Positions 25,284 through 34,460 are shown, counted from the stretch's first letter. The stretch: DNA of 64,000 nt from Candidatus Peribacteria bacterium (GCA_023245865.1 JAHFJN010000001.1:1006957-1070956); one strand, 5' to 3'. Notes: generated by a model not told the origin, from the sequence alone. Numbers and translations: made by a program.

Positions 25284-26132
25284 ATGGCTATGAAGAAAGT
25301 CAAACCAACGACTTCCGCACGACGCCAAATGACGATCGCGGACTTCCGTGAGCTCACCAAAAAAGCGCCCGAGAAATCGCTGGTGTTTGGCAAAAAGAGC
25401 AGCTCGGGACGCGATAATAAAGGAAGAATCTCCAGCCGCCGCCGCGGCGGCGGGCACAAGCGTCTCATGCGCATCGTCGATTTTCGCCAGAGCGATAAAG
25501 AGGGCGTGCCGGCCTCCGTCGTGGCACTCGAGTACGATCCGAACCGCTCCGCGCGGCTTGCGCTGCTCCACTACGGTGACGGTGAAAAGCGCTATGTATT
25601 GGCGCCGCAGAACTTGAGCGTGGGGGACAGCGTCGTCAGCGGACCGCGCACGAAAGTGAAGGTCGGCAATCGCATGCAACTGCAGTACATCCCGGTCGGA
25701 TACAAAGTCTTCAATCTCGAAATGACCCCGGGCCAGGGCGGCCAGATTGTCCGCAGCGCCGGCACATCCGCAACGCTCGTCGGCTTCGACGGCCCGCATG
25801 CACTCATCGAACTCCCAAGCAGCGAAATGCGGCGCATTCGCAAGGAGTGTGCAGCGACCATCGGCATCGTGAGCAACCCAGAACATAACTTGATCAGCAT
25901 CGGCAAGGCCGGGCGCATGCGCTGGATGGGTCGCCGTCCGGAAGTGCTCGGAAAATCGATGAACGCGGTCGATCACCCGCATGGAGGAGGAGAAGGACAC
26001 GTGCCGATCGGTCTCAAAGCGCCGAAGACTCCATGGGGCAAGAAGGCGATGGGTGTGAAAACGCGCAAGCGCAAACGCCACAGTAATCAATTGATCGTCC
26101 GCCGCAGGGTCAAGAAGAATAAAAAGAAGTAA
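25284..26132 (+). CDS. rplB: 50S ribosomal protein L2
   Basis: Needed for subunit association and peptidyl-transferase assembly. 282 residues, normal. Contains the SH3-like domain (LNLEMTPGQGGQIVRSAGTS) and the conserved C-terminal NAVDHPHGGGEGHVPIG with the important His, ending in the usual basic tail RRRVKKNKKK. Standard position between rplW and rpsS. Confidence 0.97.
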   Translation: MAMKKVKPTTSARRQMTIADFRELTKKAPEKSLVFGKKSSSGRDNKGRISSRRRGGGHKRLMRIVDFRQSDKEGVPASVVALEYDPNRSARLALLHYGDGEKRYVLAPQNLSVGDSVVSGPRTKVKVGNRMQLQYIPVGYKVFNLEMTPGQGGQIVRSAGTSATLVGFDGPHALIELPSSEMRRIRKECAATIGIVSNPEHNLISIGKAGRMRWMGRRPEVLGKSMNAVDHPHGGGEGHVPIGLKAPKTPWGKKAMGVKTRKRKRHSNQLIVRRRVKKNKKK

Positions 26133-26168
26133 TCCATCATTTTACATTCTACATTTTACATTCCCCCT

Positions 26169-26516
26169 ATGTCCCGCTCCCTCAAAAAAGGCCCCTACGT
26201 CAATGACCGACTTCTCGGAAAGGTGATGAGTCAGATCCAGAAAGGAGAGAAGAAGATCATCAAGACGTGGGCGCGTGACTGCGACATTCCCCCGGAGTTC
26301 GTCGGCTTCACCTTCGCGGTTCACAATGGCAAGGAGTTCCTGCCCGTGTATATCACGGAGCAGATGGTGGGGCATAAACTCGGGGAGTTTTCCTGGACGA
26401 CGAAGTTCAAAGTGCACGGCGGCAAGATGGCTTCTGCGGAAGCACGCCCGGGTGGTCCGTCTCCATCAACCGCCGGCGCCGCACCCGCGGCGGCACCTGC
26501 TCCCGCAAAATCCTAA
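26169..26516 (+). CDS. rpsS: 30S ribosomal protein S19
   Basis: 30S head protein near the decoding region. 115 residues; core [16 protein letters not shown] through [19 protein letters not shown] is standard. The last 30 residues are an Ala/Pro-rich tail not found in typical S19 (about 92 residues). The preceding spacer (26133-26168) is a TTTACATTCTACATTTTACA repeat-like string. Confidence 0.95.
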   Translation: MSRSLKKGPYVNDRLLGKVMSQIQKGEKKIIKTWARDCDIPPEFVGFTFAVHNGKEFLPVYITEQMVGHKLGEFSWTTKFKVHGGKMASAEARPGGPSPSTAGAAPAAAPAPAKS

Positions 26517-26525
26517 CCCTCTTCT

Positions 26526-26954
26526 ATGAAAGCTCATCTTCACTCTGTCAGAATAGCCCCCAAGAAAGCGAATCTCATCGCGAAGCTCGTCCGTGGCATG
26601 CGTGTGGAAGAAGCACTCACTGCGCTCGCGCACACGAACAAGAAAGGCGCGCGCATTGTCGAGACACTCCTCAAGTCCGCGGTGGCCAACGCGCATCACA
26701 ACGACAAGCAGCACAAGAGCGATCTCCTCATCAAATCGATCATTGTGAATCAATCGATCGGACTCCCTCGCGGCGTGCCGATGGCGCGCGGACGCATGCG
26801 CCCGATGATGAAGTTCCTGAGTCACATCGATATTGTGCTGGGGATTGCAGGTACCGAAGAGACAAGAGACAAAAAGCAAGATACAAAGAGTATGAAAAAA
26901 GTCGCATCACCTTCACAAAGCCTGAAAAATCATGTAAAAACACCTGTCTCTTAA
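26526..26954 (+). CDS. rplV: 50S ribosomal protein L22, repeat-derived C-terminal tail
   Basis: Lines the exit tunnel with L4. 142 residues, compared with about 110 in most bacteria. Core: VRIAPKKANLIAKLVRG, EEALTALAHTNKKGA, and the tunnel hairpin GLPRGVPMARGRM followed by HIDIVLGIAG. From about residue 108 the tail is Lys/Thr/Ser-rich and is encoded by the degenerate AAGAGACAAGAGACAAAAAG string, similar to repeats in nearby spacers. Standard position between rpsS and rpsC. Confidence 0.94.
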   Translation: MKAHLHSVRIAPKKANLIAKLVRGMRVEEALTALAHTNKKGARIVETLLKSAVANAHHNDKQHKSDLLIKSIIVNQSIGLPRGVPMARGRMRPMMKFLSHIDIVLGIAGTEETRDKKQDTKSMKKVASPSQSLKNHVKTPVS

Positions 26955-26990
26955 TTCCTGTTTCTTACTTCCTCATTCTTAGTCTCCGCC

Positions 26991-27668
26991 ATGGGTCAAA
27001 AAGTGAACGCCAACGGCTTTCGGATCGGGATCACGCATACCTGGGCCTCCACTTGGTTCGCCCGCGGGAAAAAATATCGTGATTATTTTCTGCAAGATCA
27101 GCTGATCAAGCGACACATTATCAAGAAACTTGCGGACGCGGGTCTCAGCGGTATCACGATTGAGCGCGGCAAGAAGGTGAGCGTGGTCATACAGAGCAGC
27201 AAGCCCGGTGTTGTGATTGGCAAGCAGGGGGCTGCGATCGAAGATTTGCGCAAGGAATTGGAGCATACCTTCGGCACAACCTTCACGGTGGATATTCAGG
27301 AGCTCAGAGCCCCCGATGCCGATGCGAATATTATTGCAGAAACGATCCAAGGACAGATCCAGCGTAGAATGCCGTACCGCAGAGCGGCAAAGATGTCGAT
27401 GGAGAAAGCGATGCAGGCGGGGGCACTGGGTGTCAAGGTTCTGGTCGGAGGCCGTTTGAACGGCGCCGAAATCGCCCGCAGCGAACTCTTCAAGGAAGGA
27501 AACGTACCGCTCCAGACCTTGCGTGCCAACATTCAATTCGCACGTCGCCACGCAGTGACGAAGTTCGGCACAATCGGCGTTCAAGTGTGGGTTTTTAAAG
27601 GAATGGTGTTCAAGAACGTCGCCCAAGTGCAATCCGCCTCCCTGACAACGCCCAAATCTTCATCCTAA
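26991..27668 (+). CDS. rpsC: 30S ribosomal protein S3
   Basis: 30S head protein at the mRNA entry channel. 225 residues. Starts MGQKVNANGFRIGITHTW; KH-type RNA-binding domain with VVIGKQGAAIEDLRKEL (GKQG loop); C-terminal part with GRLNGAEIARSE. Standard position between rplV and rplP. Confidence 0.96.
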   Translation: MGQKVNANGFRIGITHTWASTWFARGKKYRDYFLQDQLIKRHIIKKLADAGLSGITIERGKKVSVVIQSSKPGVVIGKQGAAIEDLRKELEHTFGTTFTVDIQELRAPDADANIIAETIQGQIQRRMPYRRAAKMSMEKAMQAGALGVKVLVGGRLNGAEIARSELFKEGNVPLQTLRANIQFARRHAVTKFGTIGVQVWVFKGMVFKNVAQVQSASLTTPKSSS

Positions 27669-27675
27669 TCCTACC

Positions 27676-28098
27676 ATGTTAGAACCCAAGAAACTTAAAT
27701 ATCGCAAGCCCCATCGCAACCGCGGAGCTGTCGGCGGCAAAGCGACGCGTGGTGCTCTGCTCGCGTTCGGAACGATCGGACTCAAGGTGACAGAGAGCGG
27801 CGAGATCACTGCACGCCAGATCGAAGCGGCGCGCAAAGCGATGACGCACTCCGTCCAGCGCGGCGGCAAAATCTGGATTCGTATTTTTCCGCACACCGCG
27901 GTCACCCGCAAAGCGGCGGAAGTGCCGATGGGTGCGGGCAAGGGATCACTCGAGTACTTCGCAACGACGCTCAAGCGCGGCGTGATCGTATTTGAAATGG
28001 ACGGTCTCCCGCACGACAAAGCGCGCGAAGCGCTGCGCCTTGCGGGTCATAAGTTGCCGCTCAAGACCAAGATTGTCACTTCCCTCCTCACTTCCTAA
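27676..28098 (+). CDS. rplP: 50S ribosomal protein L16
   Basis: Binds near the A-site tRNA. 140 residues, normal. Starts MLEPKKLKYRKPHRN; contains GTIGLKVTESGEITARQIEA, IRIFPHTAVTRKAAEVPMG and the GKGSLEYF motif. Seven bases after rpsC and five before rpmC. Confidence 0.96.
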   Translation: MLEPKKLKYRKPHRNRGAVGGKATRGALLAFGTIGLKVTESGEITARQIEAARKAMTHSVQRGGKIWIRIFPHTAVTRKAAEVPMGAGKGSLEYFATTLKRGVIVFEMDGLPHDKAREALRLAGHKLPLKTKIVTSLLTS

Positions 28099-28103
28099 AA
28101 ACC

Positions 28104-28388
28104 ATGTCCACGCACCTCACCCCCAAAGAATTGAGAAGTATGCCGAGAGAAGACTTGCATCGCGAGATCAAGGGTAAGAGCCTGAGCGTCGCCAAAATGC
28201 GCCTCGACGTTGCGATCGGCAGCCAGAAGGACACGGCAGAGTATCGTCGCGAGAAGCGCGAGTTTGCAAGGCTCCTCACGATCGCGCGCGAGCAGGAGTT
28301 GAACAGTAAGCCAAAAAAGACTACAGTGTCCGCCCTTGCCCGCCGTAGCTCGAAGAGCGAAGGAGGGCTCGCCCCCACAAAATCATGA
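28104..28388 (+). CDS. rpmC: 50S ribosomal protein L29
   Basis: Small helical protein beside the exit tunnel. 94 residues, with an extended C-terminus relative to the usual 65. Core: LTPKELRSMPREDLHREI, then the second helix with AEYRREKREFARLLTIARE. The tail is Ser/Lys-rich. Its last bases overlap the rpsQ start as ATGA (28385-28388), indicating translational coupling. Confidence 0.9.
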   Translation: MSTHLTPKELRSMPREDLHREIKGKSLSVAKMRLDVAIGSQKDTAEYRREKREFARLLTIAREQELNSKPKKTTVSALARRSSKSEGGLAPTKS

Positions 28389-28699
28389 TTACCAAGAAAG
28401 GCATTGTCACGGCGACGAAGATGACAGGCACCGTCACGGTGACCGTCCACCATCAGGTCAGTCATCCGCTCTATAAAAAGAGCTATCGCCAGAGCAAAAA
28501 ATTCCTCGTGGACCTCAACGCCATGAAAGATGTCGGCGTCGGTGACGAAGTGGTGATTCAGGAGTGCAGGCCGCTCAGCAAGCGCAAGCATTTCCTTCTC
28601 AAAGAAGTCCTCAAGCGGGTGCCACGTGTCTCGGAAATGGCCGAGGAGGCGGACCTTGCGACTGCGTTGCGACGAAAGAAAGCTTCCCCCACCATATGA
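28385..28699 (+). CDS. rpsQ: 30S ribosomal protein S17
   Basis: OB-fold primary 16S rRNA binder. 104 residues. Recognised by [36 protein letters not shown] and [19 protein letters not shown]. Overlaps rpmC upstream and rplN downstream by ATGA, so the three are coupled. The UGA stop here shows UGA is not recoded. Confidence 0.95.
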   Translation: MITKKGIVTATKMTGTVTVTVHHQVSHPLYKKSYRQSKKFLVDLNAMKDVGVGDEVVIQECRPLSKRKHFLLKEVLKRVPRVSEMAEEADLATALRRKKASPTI

Positions 28700-29064
28700 T
28701 CCAGCAACAGACCTACCTCACCGTGGCCGATAACACCGGCGCCAAGCAGGCGATGTGTATCCGCGTACTCGGAGGCTCGGGCCGCCGCTACGGACGCATT
28801 GGTGACATGATCGTTGTCTCCATCAAAGACGCCGCCCCTCGCGGCACGGTCAAAAAGAAGGCAGTGGAGCGCGCGGTCATCGTACGCATGCGCAATTTAA
28901 CGCGTCGCAAGGATGGTTCCGGGGTGCGTTTCGATGACAATGCCTGCGTGATCATTCAGAAGGACGGTCTGCCCAAAGGCACCCGTGTCTTCGGTCCGGT
29001 CGCGCGGGAACTCAGGGCCAAAGGCTACCAAAAAATTATTTCCCAAGCCCCCGAAGTTTTATGA
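28696..29064 (+). CDS. rplN: 50S ribosomal protein L14
   Basis: Central 50S protein at the subunit interface. 122 residues, exactly the usual length from the ATG at 28696 (the frame is open upstream but this start begins the conserved [17 protein letters not shown]). [18 protein letters not shown] and the C-terminal [10 protein letters not shown] are typical. Overlaps rpsQ and rplX by ATGA at each end. Confidence 0.97.
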   Translation: MIQQQTYLTVADNTGAKQAMCIRVLGGSGRRYGRIGDMIVVSIKDAAPRGTVKKKAVERAVIVRMRNLTRRKDGSGVRFDDNACVIIQKDGLPKGTRVFGPVARELRAKGYQKIISQAPEVL

Positions 29065-29543
29065 AGATCCACGCGGGGGACTCTGTCCTCATCATTACCG
29101 GCAAGGACAAGGGCAAGCAGGGCACGGTGATCCGCGTGCTTGAGGAAAAGAATCGCCTCGTCGTCGAAGGCATGAATATGCGCGTGCGCCACATCAAAAA
29201 GACTCCGCAGCAAGCGGGGCAGCGCGTGAGCTATGAAGCGAGTCTGCATGCGAGCAATGTGATGATCCTTGATCCGAAAACCAAGAAGCCGACGCGCATC
29301 GGGTACCGCATTGATGAAAAAACCGGACAGAAGAAGCGCATTGCGAAAGTGAGTGATATGGTGATTGAAAAAGTGGCCGTAACCCGTTCGACAGGCTCAG
29401 GGCAGGCTTCGCCGGAAAAAGGTCCGAAGACTCAGACGCCCTTCTGGAAACGCAGGCCCGGTGGCGCGAAAGCAGATGAGTCCGGCAAAAATCAGGAAGG
29501 CGGTACATCCTTTACTGCCGCTCACCGCGCCCAAGGCGGATAA
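29061..29543 (+). CDS. rplX: 50S ribosomal protein L24 with repeat-derived extension
   Basis: Assembly-initiator protein near the exit tunnel. 160 residues versus about 105. The KOW core is clear: [32 protein letters not shown] and [18 protein letters not shown]. From about residue 108 the C-terminal extension starts with a translated dispersed repeat (CCCGTTCGACAGGCTCAGGG at 29383) and continues as a Gly/Lys/Pro-rich tail. Overlaps rplN by 4 bases; rplE starts 3 bases after. Confidence 0.94.
   Translation: MKIHAGDSVLIITGKDKGKQGTVIRVLEEKNRLVVEGMNMRVRHIKKTPQQAGQRVSYEASLHASNVMILDPKTKKPTRIGYRIDEKTGQKKRIAKVSDMVIEKVAVTRSTGSGQASPEKGPKTQTPFWKRRPGGAKADESGKNQEGGTSFTAAHRAQGG
29383..29417. repeat. Dispersed TCGACAGG/CTCAGGG-type repeat inside rplX, copy 4
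   Basis: CCCGTTCGACAGGCTCAGGG followed by CAGGCTTCGCCGG, read in frame as [12 protein letters not shown]. It lies exactly where the conserved L24 core ends. Confidence 0.75.
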
Positions 29544-29546
29544 TCT

Positions 29547-30113
29547 ATGACATATCTCTCCCTCCATGACCGGCTCCGCGGACCGATCGCGCAGGCTCTC
29601 AAAAAAGAGCTGAAGGTGGAGAACATCCACGCGCTCCCGCGTCTCGACAAGGTAGTCGTGAACGTCGGCATCAACCGCGCCAACATGGAAGGCAAGGAAA
29701 TGCTCGAGCTCGTCATGAGCAGTCTCAGCAAGATCACCGGCCAAAAACCTGTGCAACGTTTGAGCCGCAAGGCGATCTCCAACTTCAAGATTCGCAAGGG
29801 TTTGGTCGTGGGCGCAGTGGTGACACTGCGCGGTAAGCGGATGGAAGAATTCCTCGATCGTCTGGTGAGCTTTGTGCTGCCGCGTATCCGCGATTTCCGC
29901 GGACTCCCGACAAAACTCGACGGTCATGGCAATTACGCCATCGGTCTCACCGATCACACGGTTTTTCCTGAGGTGCCCTCCGGCGATGTTCAAAAGACAT
30001 TCGGACTCCAGATCCAGATCACGACCAAAGCCAAGGATGATGCCACCGCTCGTGCGCTCTTCAAGCAGATGGGCATACCCTTCCGTCCCGAGAAGAAATC
30101 TGCTACAACCTAA
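29547..30113 (+). CDS. rplE: 50S ribosomal protein L5
   Basis: Binds 5S rRNA and contacts the P-site tRNA. 188 residues, normal. Recognised by [58 protein letters not shown], and [15 protein letters not shown]. Standard spc order with rplX before and type Z S14 after. Confidence 0.96.
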   Translation: MTYLSLHDRLRGPIAQALKKELKVENIHALPRLDKVVVNVGINRANMEGKEMLELVMSSLSKITGQKPVQRLSRKAISNFKIRKGLVVGAVVTLRGKRMEEFLDRLVSFVLPRIRDFRGLPTKLDGHGNYAIGLTDHTVFPEVPSGDVQKTFGLQIQITTKAKDDATARALFKQMGIPFRPEKKSATT

Positions 30114-30118
30114 CCTCC

Positions 30119-30343
30119 ATGGCCCGTACCGCCCTCGTCAACCGGCAGAAAAAAAACCTTCAGGTCTACCTGAAGGATGTGCAAGCGGGCAAAAAGCCGA
30201 AGTTCCCGACGCGCGTTTACAACCGTTGCAAGCTTTGCGGACGCCGGCACGGCTACATGCGATTCTTCAGTGTCTGCCGCATCTGCTTCCGCGAACTTGC
30301 GAGTAACGGCGACATTCCCGGTATCACCAAATCCAGCTGGTAA
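30119..30343 (+). CDS. rpsN: 30S ribosomal protein S14, zinc-binding type
   Basis: 30S head protein. 74 residues, short type. A zinc ribbon is visible: CKLC, 14 residues, CRIC ([13 protein letters not shown] then [10 protein letters not shown]). The C-terminus [11 protein letters not shown] is the usual type Z ending. Five bases after rplE, two before rpsH. Confidence 0.95.
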   Translation: MARTALVNRQKKNLQVYLKDVQAGKKPKFPTRVYNRCKLCGRRHGYMRFFSVCRICFRELASNGDIPGITKSSW

Positions 30344-30345
30344 TT

Positions 30346-30732
30346 ATGCCATACGTCACAGACCCCATCGGCGATTTGCTCACACGGATGCGTAACGCCC
30401 AGTCCGCTCGGCGCGGAAGCTGCAGCGCACCATGGTCGCGTCTCAAGCAGGAACTCTGTGAGCTTCTCAAAAAAGGAGGATGGATCGCGGATGTCACCGT
30501 GACGGGTGCGTCACCGAAACAGGAGATCGTCGTCACGTTTGCCCCCGATAAGAAACTGATGCTCAAGCGCATGAGCAAGCCCGGACGCCGCCTGTATGCC
30601 GCTTCGAGCTCGCTCAAGCCGGTGCTCCGTGGCTATGGCATCGCGGTTCTCACGACGAGCGAGGGACTCCTCACCGATATCGAAGCCCGCAAACGCCGTC
30701 TCGGCGGAGAAGTTCTCTGTACCATCGCCTGA
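30346..30732 (+). CDS. rpsH: 30S ribosomal protein S8
   Basis: Primary 16S rRNA binder and in many bacteria the translational repressor of the spc operon. 128 residues, normal. Contains DPIGDLLTRMRNAQSA and the C-terminal signature YGIAVLTTSEGLLTDIEA with GGEVLCTIA. Two bases separate it from rplF. Confidence 0.96.
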   Translation: MPYVTDPIGDLLTRMRNAQSARRGSCSAPWSRLKQELCELLKKGGWIADVTVTGASPKQEIVVTFAPDKKLMLKRMSKPGRRLYAASSSLKPVLRGYGIAVLTTSEGLLTDIEARKRRLGGEVLCTIA

Positions 30733-30734
30733 TC

Positions 30735-31295
30735 ATGTCGCGCATTGGAAACAAAACAGTGGCAATCCCAAGCGGCGTCACAGTCGAGCTTAAAAAAGAC
30801 GTGGTCCACGTCAAGGGATCCAAGGGTGAACTCACGTATGTTCTCCTGCCCGAAATTACGGTGCTCATCGAAGGATCCGTGGTCTCTGTCAAACGCAAGA
30901 ATGATTCTAAGGATGCGCGCGCGCGTCATGGCCTCACCCGGGCGCTCGTCGCCAATATGATCAAAGGTGTGAGTGACGGGTATCAGAAGGAGCTCGAGAT
31001 TATCGGCGTCGGTTACAAGGCGAACATCAAGAGTAAGACGCTCCTCCAGCTGAGTCTGGGTTACAGCCATCCGATCGATTTCAAAATTCCCACGAACATC
31101 GAGGTTGCCCAGGACGAAAAGAATAAAAACATCCTGCGCATTCGCGGCGCGGATCGACAACTCGTCGGCCAAGTCGCCGCACAGATCCGAGAACTCCGAC
31201 CCCCCGAGCCCTACAAAGGCAAAGGGATCCGCTATACGGACGAGCATGTTCGCCGCAAGGTGGGCAAGGCCGCCACTGCCAAAGCCGCCGCATAA
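30735..31295 (+). CDS. rplF: 50S ribosomal protein L6
   Basis: Located near the factor-binding site. 186 residues, normal. Starts MSRIGNKTVAIPSGVTV; conserved LELIGVGYKA-like segment (ELEIIGVGYKANIKS) and the C-terminal signature RPPEPYKGKGIRYTDE. Followed 3 bases later by rplR. Confidence 0.96.
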   Translation: MSRIGNKTVAIPSGVTVELKKDVVHVKGSKGELTYVLLPEITVLIEGSVVSVKRKNDSKDARARHGLTRALVANMIKGVSDGYQKELEIIGVGYKANIKSKTLLQLSLGYSHPIDFKIPTNIEVAQDEKNKNILRIRGADRQLVGQVAAQIRELRPPEPYKGKGIRYTDEHVRRKVGKAATAKAAA

Positions 31296-31298
31296 TCT

Positions 31299-31643
31299 AT
31301 GCTGCCTCAAAAGCTCCAACAACGGCTCAGGAGAAAGCGACGCATCCGCTCGCGCGTCATTGGCACGGCCGCGCGCCCACGTCTCTCCGTTCATCGTTCC
31401 CTCACGCAACTGCGGGCGCAACTGATCGATGACGATGCGAAGAGGACCATTGCCGCCGTGTCCACCAAGGAGGCGAAGGCAAAAATGACGATCGAAGGCG
31501 CGACGAAAGTGGGCGTACTACTTGCCAAGAAGGCGAAGGACGCGGGCGTGACCGCGGTCGTGTTTGATCGCAATGCCTACAAGTATCACGGGCGTGTGAA
31601 GGCTCTTGCCGAGGCTGCTCGTGGAGGGGGTCTCCAATTTTAA
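31299..31643 (+). CDS. rplR: 50S ribosomal protein L18
   Basis: Binds 5S rRNA with L5. 114 residues, normal. Contains the [20 protein letters not shown] segment, [19 protein letters not shown] and the C-terminal [20 protein letters not shown] with GGLQF. Standard position before rpsE. Confidence 0.95.
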   Translation: MLPQKLQQRLRRKRRIRSRVIGTAARPRLSVHRSLTQLRAQLIDDDAKRTIAAVSTKEAKAKMTIEGATKVGVLLAKKAKDAGVTAVVFDRNAYKYHGRVKALAEAARGGGLQF

Positions 31644-31666
31644 TCCTCCATTCTTCATTCTAATCC

Positions 31667-32272
31667 ATGGCCAAGACTTCTTCACCCGACAGGCAGAACA
31701 AACGCGATCGCGGACAGCGCGCTCCATCCGAATTCTCGGAGGCGACTCTGAGTGTGGACCGTGTCACGCGTGTCGTGAAAGGCGGACGTCGCATGCGCTT
31801 CCGCGCGGTGGTGGTCGTCGGTAACAGAAAGGGAAAGGTGGGAATGGGGACGGGAAAAGCGAACGAAGTTCAAGCTGCCGTGCAGAAGGCGACGAAGGCC
31901 GCAAAACGCAACATGATCCGTATTCCTTTGCACAAAGGAACCATCCCCCACAATGTCGACGTCAAATTCAAAGCTGCGAAGCTTCGCCTCATGCCGGCAA
32001 GCGAAGGAACGGGTATCATCGCCGGAGGGGCACTGCGTGTGATCCTCGATCATGCGGGTGTGCGCAATATCCTCGCCAAGCGCTTCGGCACGGGCAACAA
32101 ATTGGTCAATGCGCAGGCGACCTTCAAGGCGCTGGCCCTCTTAAAGCCGCTCAGGGCCGGACTCGCCGATGACAGTGCTCCGGTCGTGGCCGCACCCGAT
32201 GCCTCGACGCCCCAAGTAAAAGAGATCACGAAAGATCAGATCGTTGACGGGAATTTGGTGGACAAGGAATAA
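31667..32272 (+). CDS. rpsE: 30S ribosomal protein S5
   Basis: Decoding-fidelity protein at the mRNA entry. 201 residues. The double-stranded RNA-binding part has VDRVTRVVKGGRRMRFRAVV and GNRKGKVGMGTGKANEV; the C-terminal half has IRIPLHKGTIPHNV and AGGALRVILDHAGVRNILAK. After it the ribosomal order breaks: rpmD (L30) is absent, and about 3.4 kb with purH and a secreted CAP protein intervene before rplO. The 3' end overlaps a convergent small frame. Confidence 0.95.
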   Translation: MAKTSSPDRQNKRDRGQRAPSEFSEATLSVDRVTRVVKGGRRMRFRAVVVVGNRKGKVGMGTGKANEVQAAVQKATKAAKRNMIRIPLHKGTIPHNVDVKFKAAKLRLMPASEGTGIIAGGALRVILDHAGVRNILAKRFGTGNKLVNAQATFKALALLKPLRAGLADDSAPVVAAPDASTPQVKEITKDQIVDGNLVDKE

Positions 32273-32600
32273 ATCCATTCACGATGACTGCATAGTTCGG
32301 CGCAAGCCGTGCAATGAGTGTGCGCAATTCTGTTTCGTTCTTGGCAAGCAGCCGGTCGACGTCGTCTGCCTTTTTTGTGAGGGAATCGATCGATGGTTGA
32401 TCTGTGTATTGACGGATTTCTTCGCGATACCGACGTATCGGGGTGACGATCAATGTTGTTGCATCTTTTCCAAGCGACACTCGCAGTCCGTAGGCTGCCG
32501 CTTTCTGGAGTTCCAGCTGGATCGTGCGTATTAGTTCGCGTTCCGGGTTGAGGGGCGAATGTCGCCCTCCAGGTTCTTCAGAAACGGCGGCTGTTGTCAT
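32226..32600 (-). CDS. Small hypothetical protein, convergent with rpsE
   Basis: Not recognised. 124 residues with a natural-looking helical, charged composition (RELIRTIQLELQKAAAYGLR, TPIRRYREEIRQY, KKADDVDRLLAKNETELRT), unlike a shadow frame. Its 3' end overlaps the rpsE 3' end by 47 bases. A weak minus-strand promoter (TTGACA, 16 bp, TAGCGT) lies upstream near 32630-32660. Helical heptad-like spacing suggests a coiled coil. It could be a phantom, as no homologue is recognised. Confidence 0.5.
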   Translation of the reverse strand: MTTAAVSEEPGGRHSPLNPERELIRTIQLELQKAAAYGLRVSLGKDATTLIVTPIRRYREEIRQYTDQPSIDSLTKKADDVDRLLAKNETELRTLIARLAPNYAVIVNGFIPCPPNSRQRSDLS

Positions 32601-32662
32601 GGAGGATTCTGTGAGAAAAAGGTGACGCTACGCTATCCCTCTGTCATGTACTGTCAATCATT

Positions 32663-32691
32663 TTGTCCCTACTGCGCTTCTTTGGTATAGT
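32663..32691 (+). promoter_or_regulatory. Promoter of purH
   Basis: -35 TTGTCC (32663-32668), 17-bp spacer, -10 TATAGT (32686-32691). It gives a leader of about 120 bases before purH, much longer than for most genes in the window. The leader contains a small TTTCTCGCTAAAGAGAAA hairpin but no recognised riboswitch. Confidence 0.55.
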
Positions 32692-32821
32692 TGCCTGCTT
32701 GTTTCTCGCTAAAGAGAAAGAAGGCTTCGCGTTCCTTGTAGGAGCGCTGAAGGTTCATTCCTTTACTGGAGTGGACATGCATGAGTGATTGATCATTCAA
32801 TTCAATGGCGGAGATGAAATC

Positions 32822-34390
32822 ATGACAACGAATTCGCGGCGTGCATTGGTGTCGGTGAGTGACAAAGCAGGACTGGTTACATTCGTGCAGGGCCTCGTTG
32901 CACTCGGGTTCGAAATCGTTTCGACCGGAGGGACGGCTCGCACATTGGGGGAAGCGGGCATGAACGTCACAGATGTTTCGAAGTACACCGGATTCCCCGA
33001 GATGATGGATGGGCGCGTCAAAACGCTCCACCCGAAGGTGCACGGAGGGCTCCTCGGGCGTCCGGAGGATGCGAAGGTCATGGAAGAACATGGCATCCGG
33101 CCGTTCGAACTTGTGGTCTGCAACTTGTATCCGTTCGAGCAAACCATTGCTCGGGCGGATTGTACAGTGGAGCAGGCGATCGAGAATATCGACATTGGTG
33201 GTCCGAGCATGATTCGGTCGGCAGCGAAGAATCACGCCTACGTTGGTGTGGTGACAAGTCCCGATCAATACAATCGTGTGCTGGAGGAATTGAGGAAGGG
33301 TCTGCTCTCTTCGGAATTCCGTCGGGAGCTGGCTGCAGCGGCCTTCGAGATGACGGCACGTTACGATCGCGCCATCGCCGATTACATGGCGAAGATTCTA
33401 GGGTCGCCGAGAGAGAATGTGAACTTTCCACCCACGTTACGGTTGGAGTTCAAGTGTAAGCAGACGTTGCGGTACGGTGAGAACCCGCACCAGCAAGGTG
33501 CGTTGTATGTTGAGGATTCTCCTGATGTCGCGAGTGTCGCGGCATCAGAGCAGTTGCACGGGAAGGAACTCTCCTACAACAACCTGCTCGATCTCGATGC
33601 AGCACTGAGGTTGGTGCGAGAGTTTTCGGATCCTGCGGCCGTCGTTATCAAGCACAACAATCCCTGCGGAGGGGGGATCGGTGACACGATTTTTGAAGCA
33701 TGGGAGCGTGCGTATGCAGGTGACCCCGTCAGTGCGTTTGGGTCGGTCCTGGCATTCAATTGCCCCGTCGATCTCGCGGTTGCCGAACATCTGTGTGACC
33801 CAGAACGATTCATTGAAGCGATCATTGCACCGGGCTTTGAGCCCGCTGCTATCGAAGCGCTGACGACGCGTCCGAAGTGGAAAGCGAACGTCCGTCTCCT
33901 GCGGTGTGCGGGTATGCACACAGCGCAACAGGCTTTCATGGACATGCGGAGGATTTCGGGAGGAATGCTGGCACAGACGAGTGACACGGCTCCTGAGCTT
34001 GAAGGCGACTGGAAACTCGTGACCACTCGCGCGCCAACCGACTTCGAAATGCTGGATCTTCGGTTCGCGTGGGCGGTCGTCAAGCACGTGAAGTCCAATG
34101 CGATCGTCTTTGCCAAGGATCGCATGCTCTACGGTGTCGGCGCGGGTCAGATGAGTCGTGTTGACTCAGTCGAAATTGCAGCTAGCAAATGTCGTGGCCG
34201 CTGTACGAATCCGGTCGTGGCAGGGGATGCATTTTTCCCGTTCCGCGACGGCGTTGACAAAGCCATTGCAGCCGGTGCAACCGCATTCATCCAACCGGGT
34301 GGAAGCCGCAACGATGCAGATGCGATCGCTGCATGCAACGAGGCTGGTGCCGCGATGCTCTTCACCGGCCGCCGGCACTTTCGTCATTAA
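32822..34390 (+). CDS. purH: Bifunctional AICAR transformylase / IMP cyclohydrolase
   Basis: Catalyses the last two steps to IMP: formylation of AICAR and ring closure. 522 residues, normal. N-terminal IMP cyclohydrolase part: ALVSVSDKAGLVTF, STGGTARTL, FPEMMDGRVKTLHPKVHGGL, NIDIGGPSMIRSAAKNH. C-terminal transformylase part: RYGENPHQQGALY, LSYNNLLDLDAAL, IKHNNPCG, VKSNAIV, GAGQMSRVDS, DAFFPFRDG and IQPGGSRND. The ATG at 32822 is supported by a Shine-Dalgarno-like GGAG 8 bases upstream, a feature rare in this window. It interrupts the spc ribosomal operon and ends in a terminator; acquisition from another bacterium is possible. Confidence 0.95.
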   Translation: MTTNSRRALVSVSDKAGLVTFVQGLVALGFEIVSTGGTARTLGEAGMNVTDVSKYTGFPEMMDGRVKTLHPKVHGGLLGRPEDAKVMEEHGIRPFELVVCNLYPFEQTIARADCTVEQAIENIDIGGPSMIRSAAKNHAYVGVVTSPDQYNRVLEELRKGLLSSEFRRELAAAAFEMTARYDRAIADYMAKILGSPRENVNFPPTLRLEFKCKQTLRYGENPHQQGALYVEDSPDVASVAASEQLHGKELSYNNLLDLDAALRLVREFSDPAAVVIKHNNPCGGGIGDTIFEAWERAYAGDPVSAFGSVLAFNCPVDLAVAEHLCDPERFIEAIIAPGFEPAAIEALTTRPKWKANVRLLRCAGMHTAQQAFMDMRRISGGMLAQTSDTAPELEGDWKLVTTRAPTDFEMLDLRFAWAVVKHVKSNAIVFAKDRMLYGVGAGQMSRVDSVEIAASKCRGRCTNPVVAGDAFFPFRDGVDKAIAAGATAFIQPGGSRNDADAIAACNEAGAAMLFTGRRHFRH

Positions 34391-34426
34391 ACATCTCCGT
34401 CACGGAAGACGAAGATCACTCTTTTT

Positions 34427-34460
34427 AAAAACCCTCTTCGCATGACGCGACGGGGGTTTT
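34427..34460. terminator. Bidirectional terminator between purH and the CAP-protein gene
   Basis: Stem AAAACCC/GGGTTTT with an inner CGC/GCG pair, T-run on the plus strand (TTTTAT) and also on the minus strand (TTTTTAAAAAG). It lies between the two convergent genes. Confidence 0.7.

Noticed and set aside
32692..32821. Possible purine riboswitch in the purH leader
   Set aside because: No three-way junction or conserved purine riboswitch core could be found; only a small hairpin.
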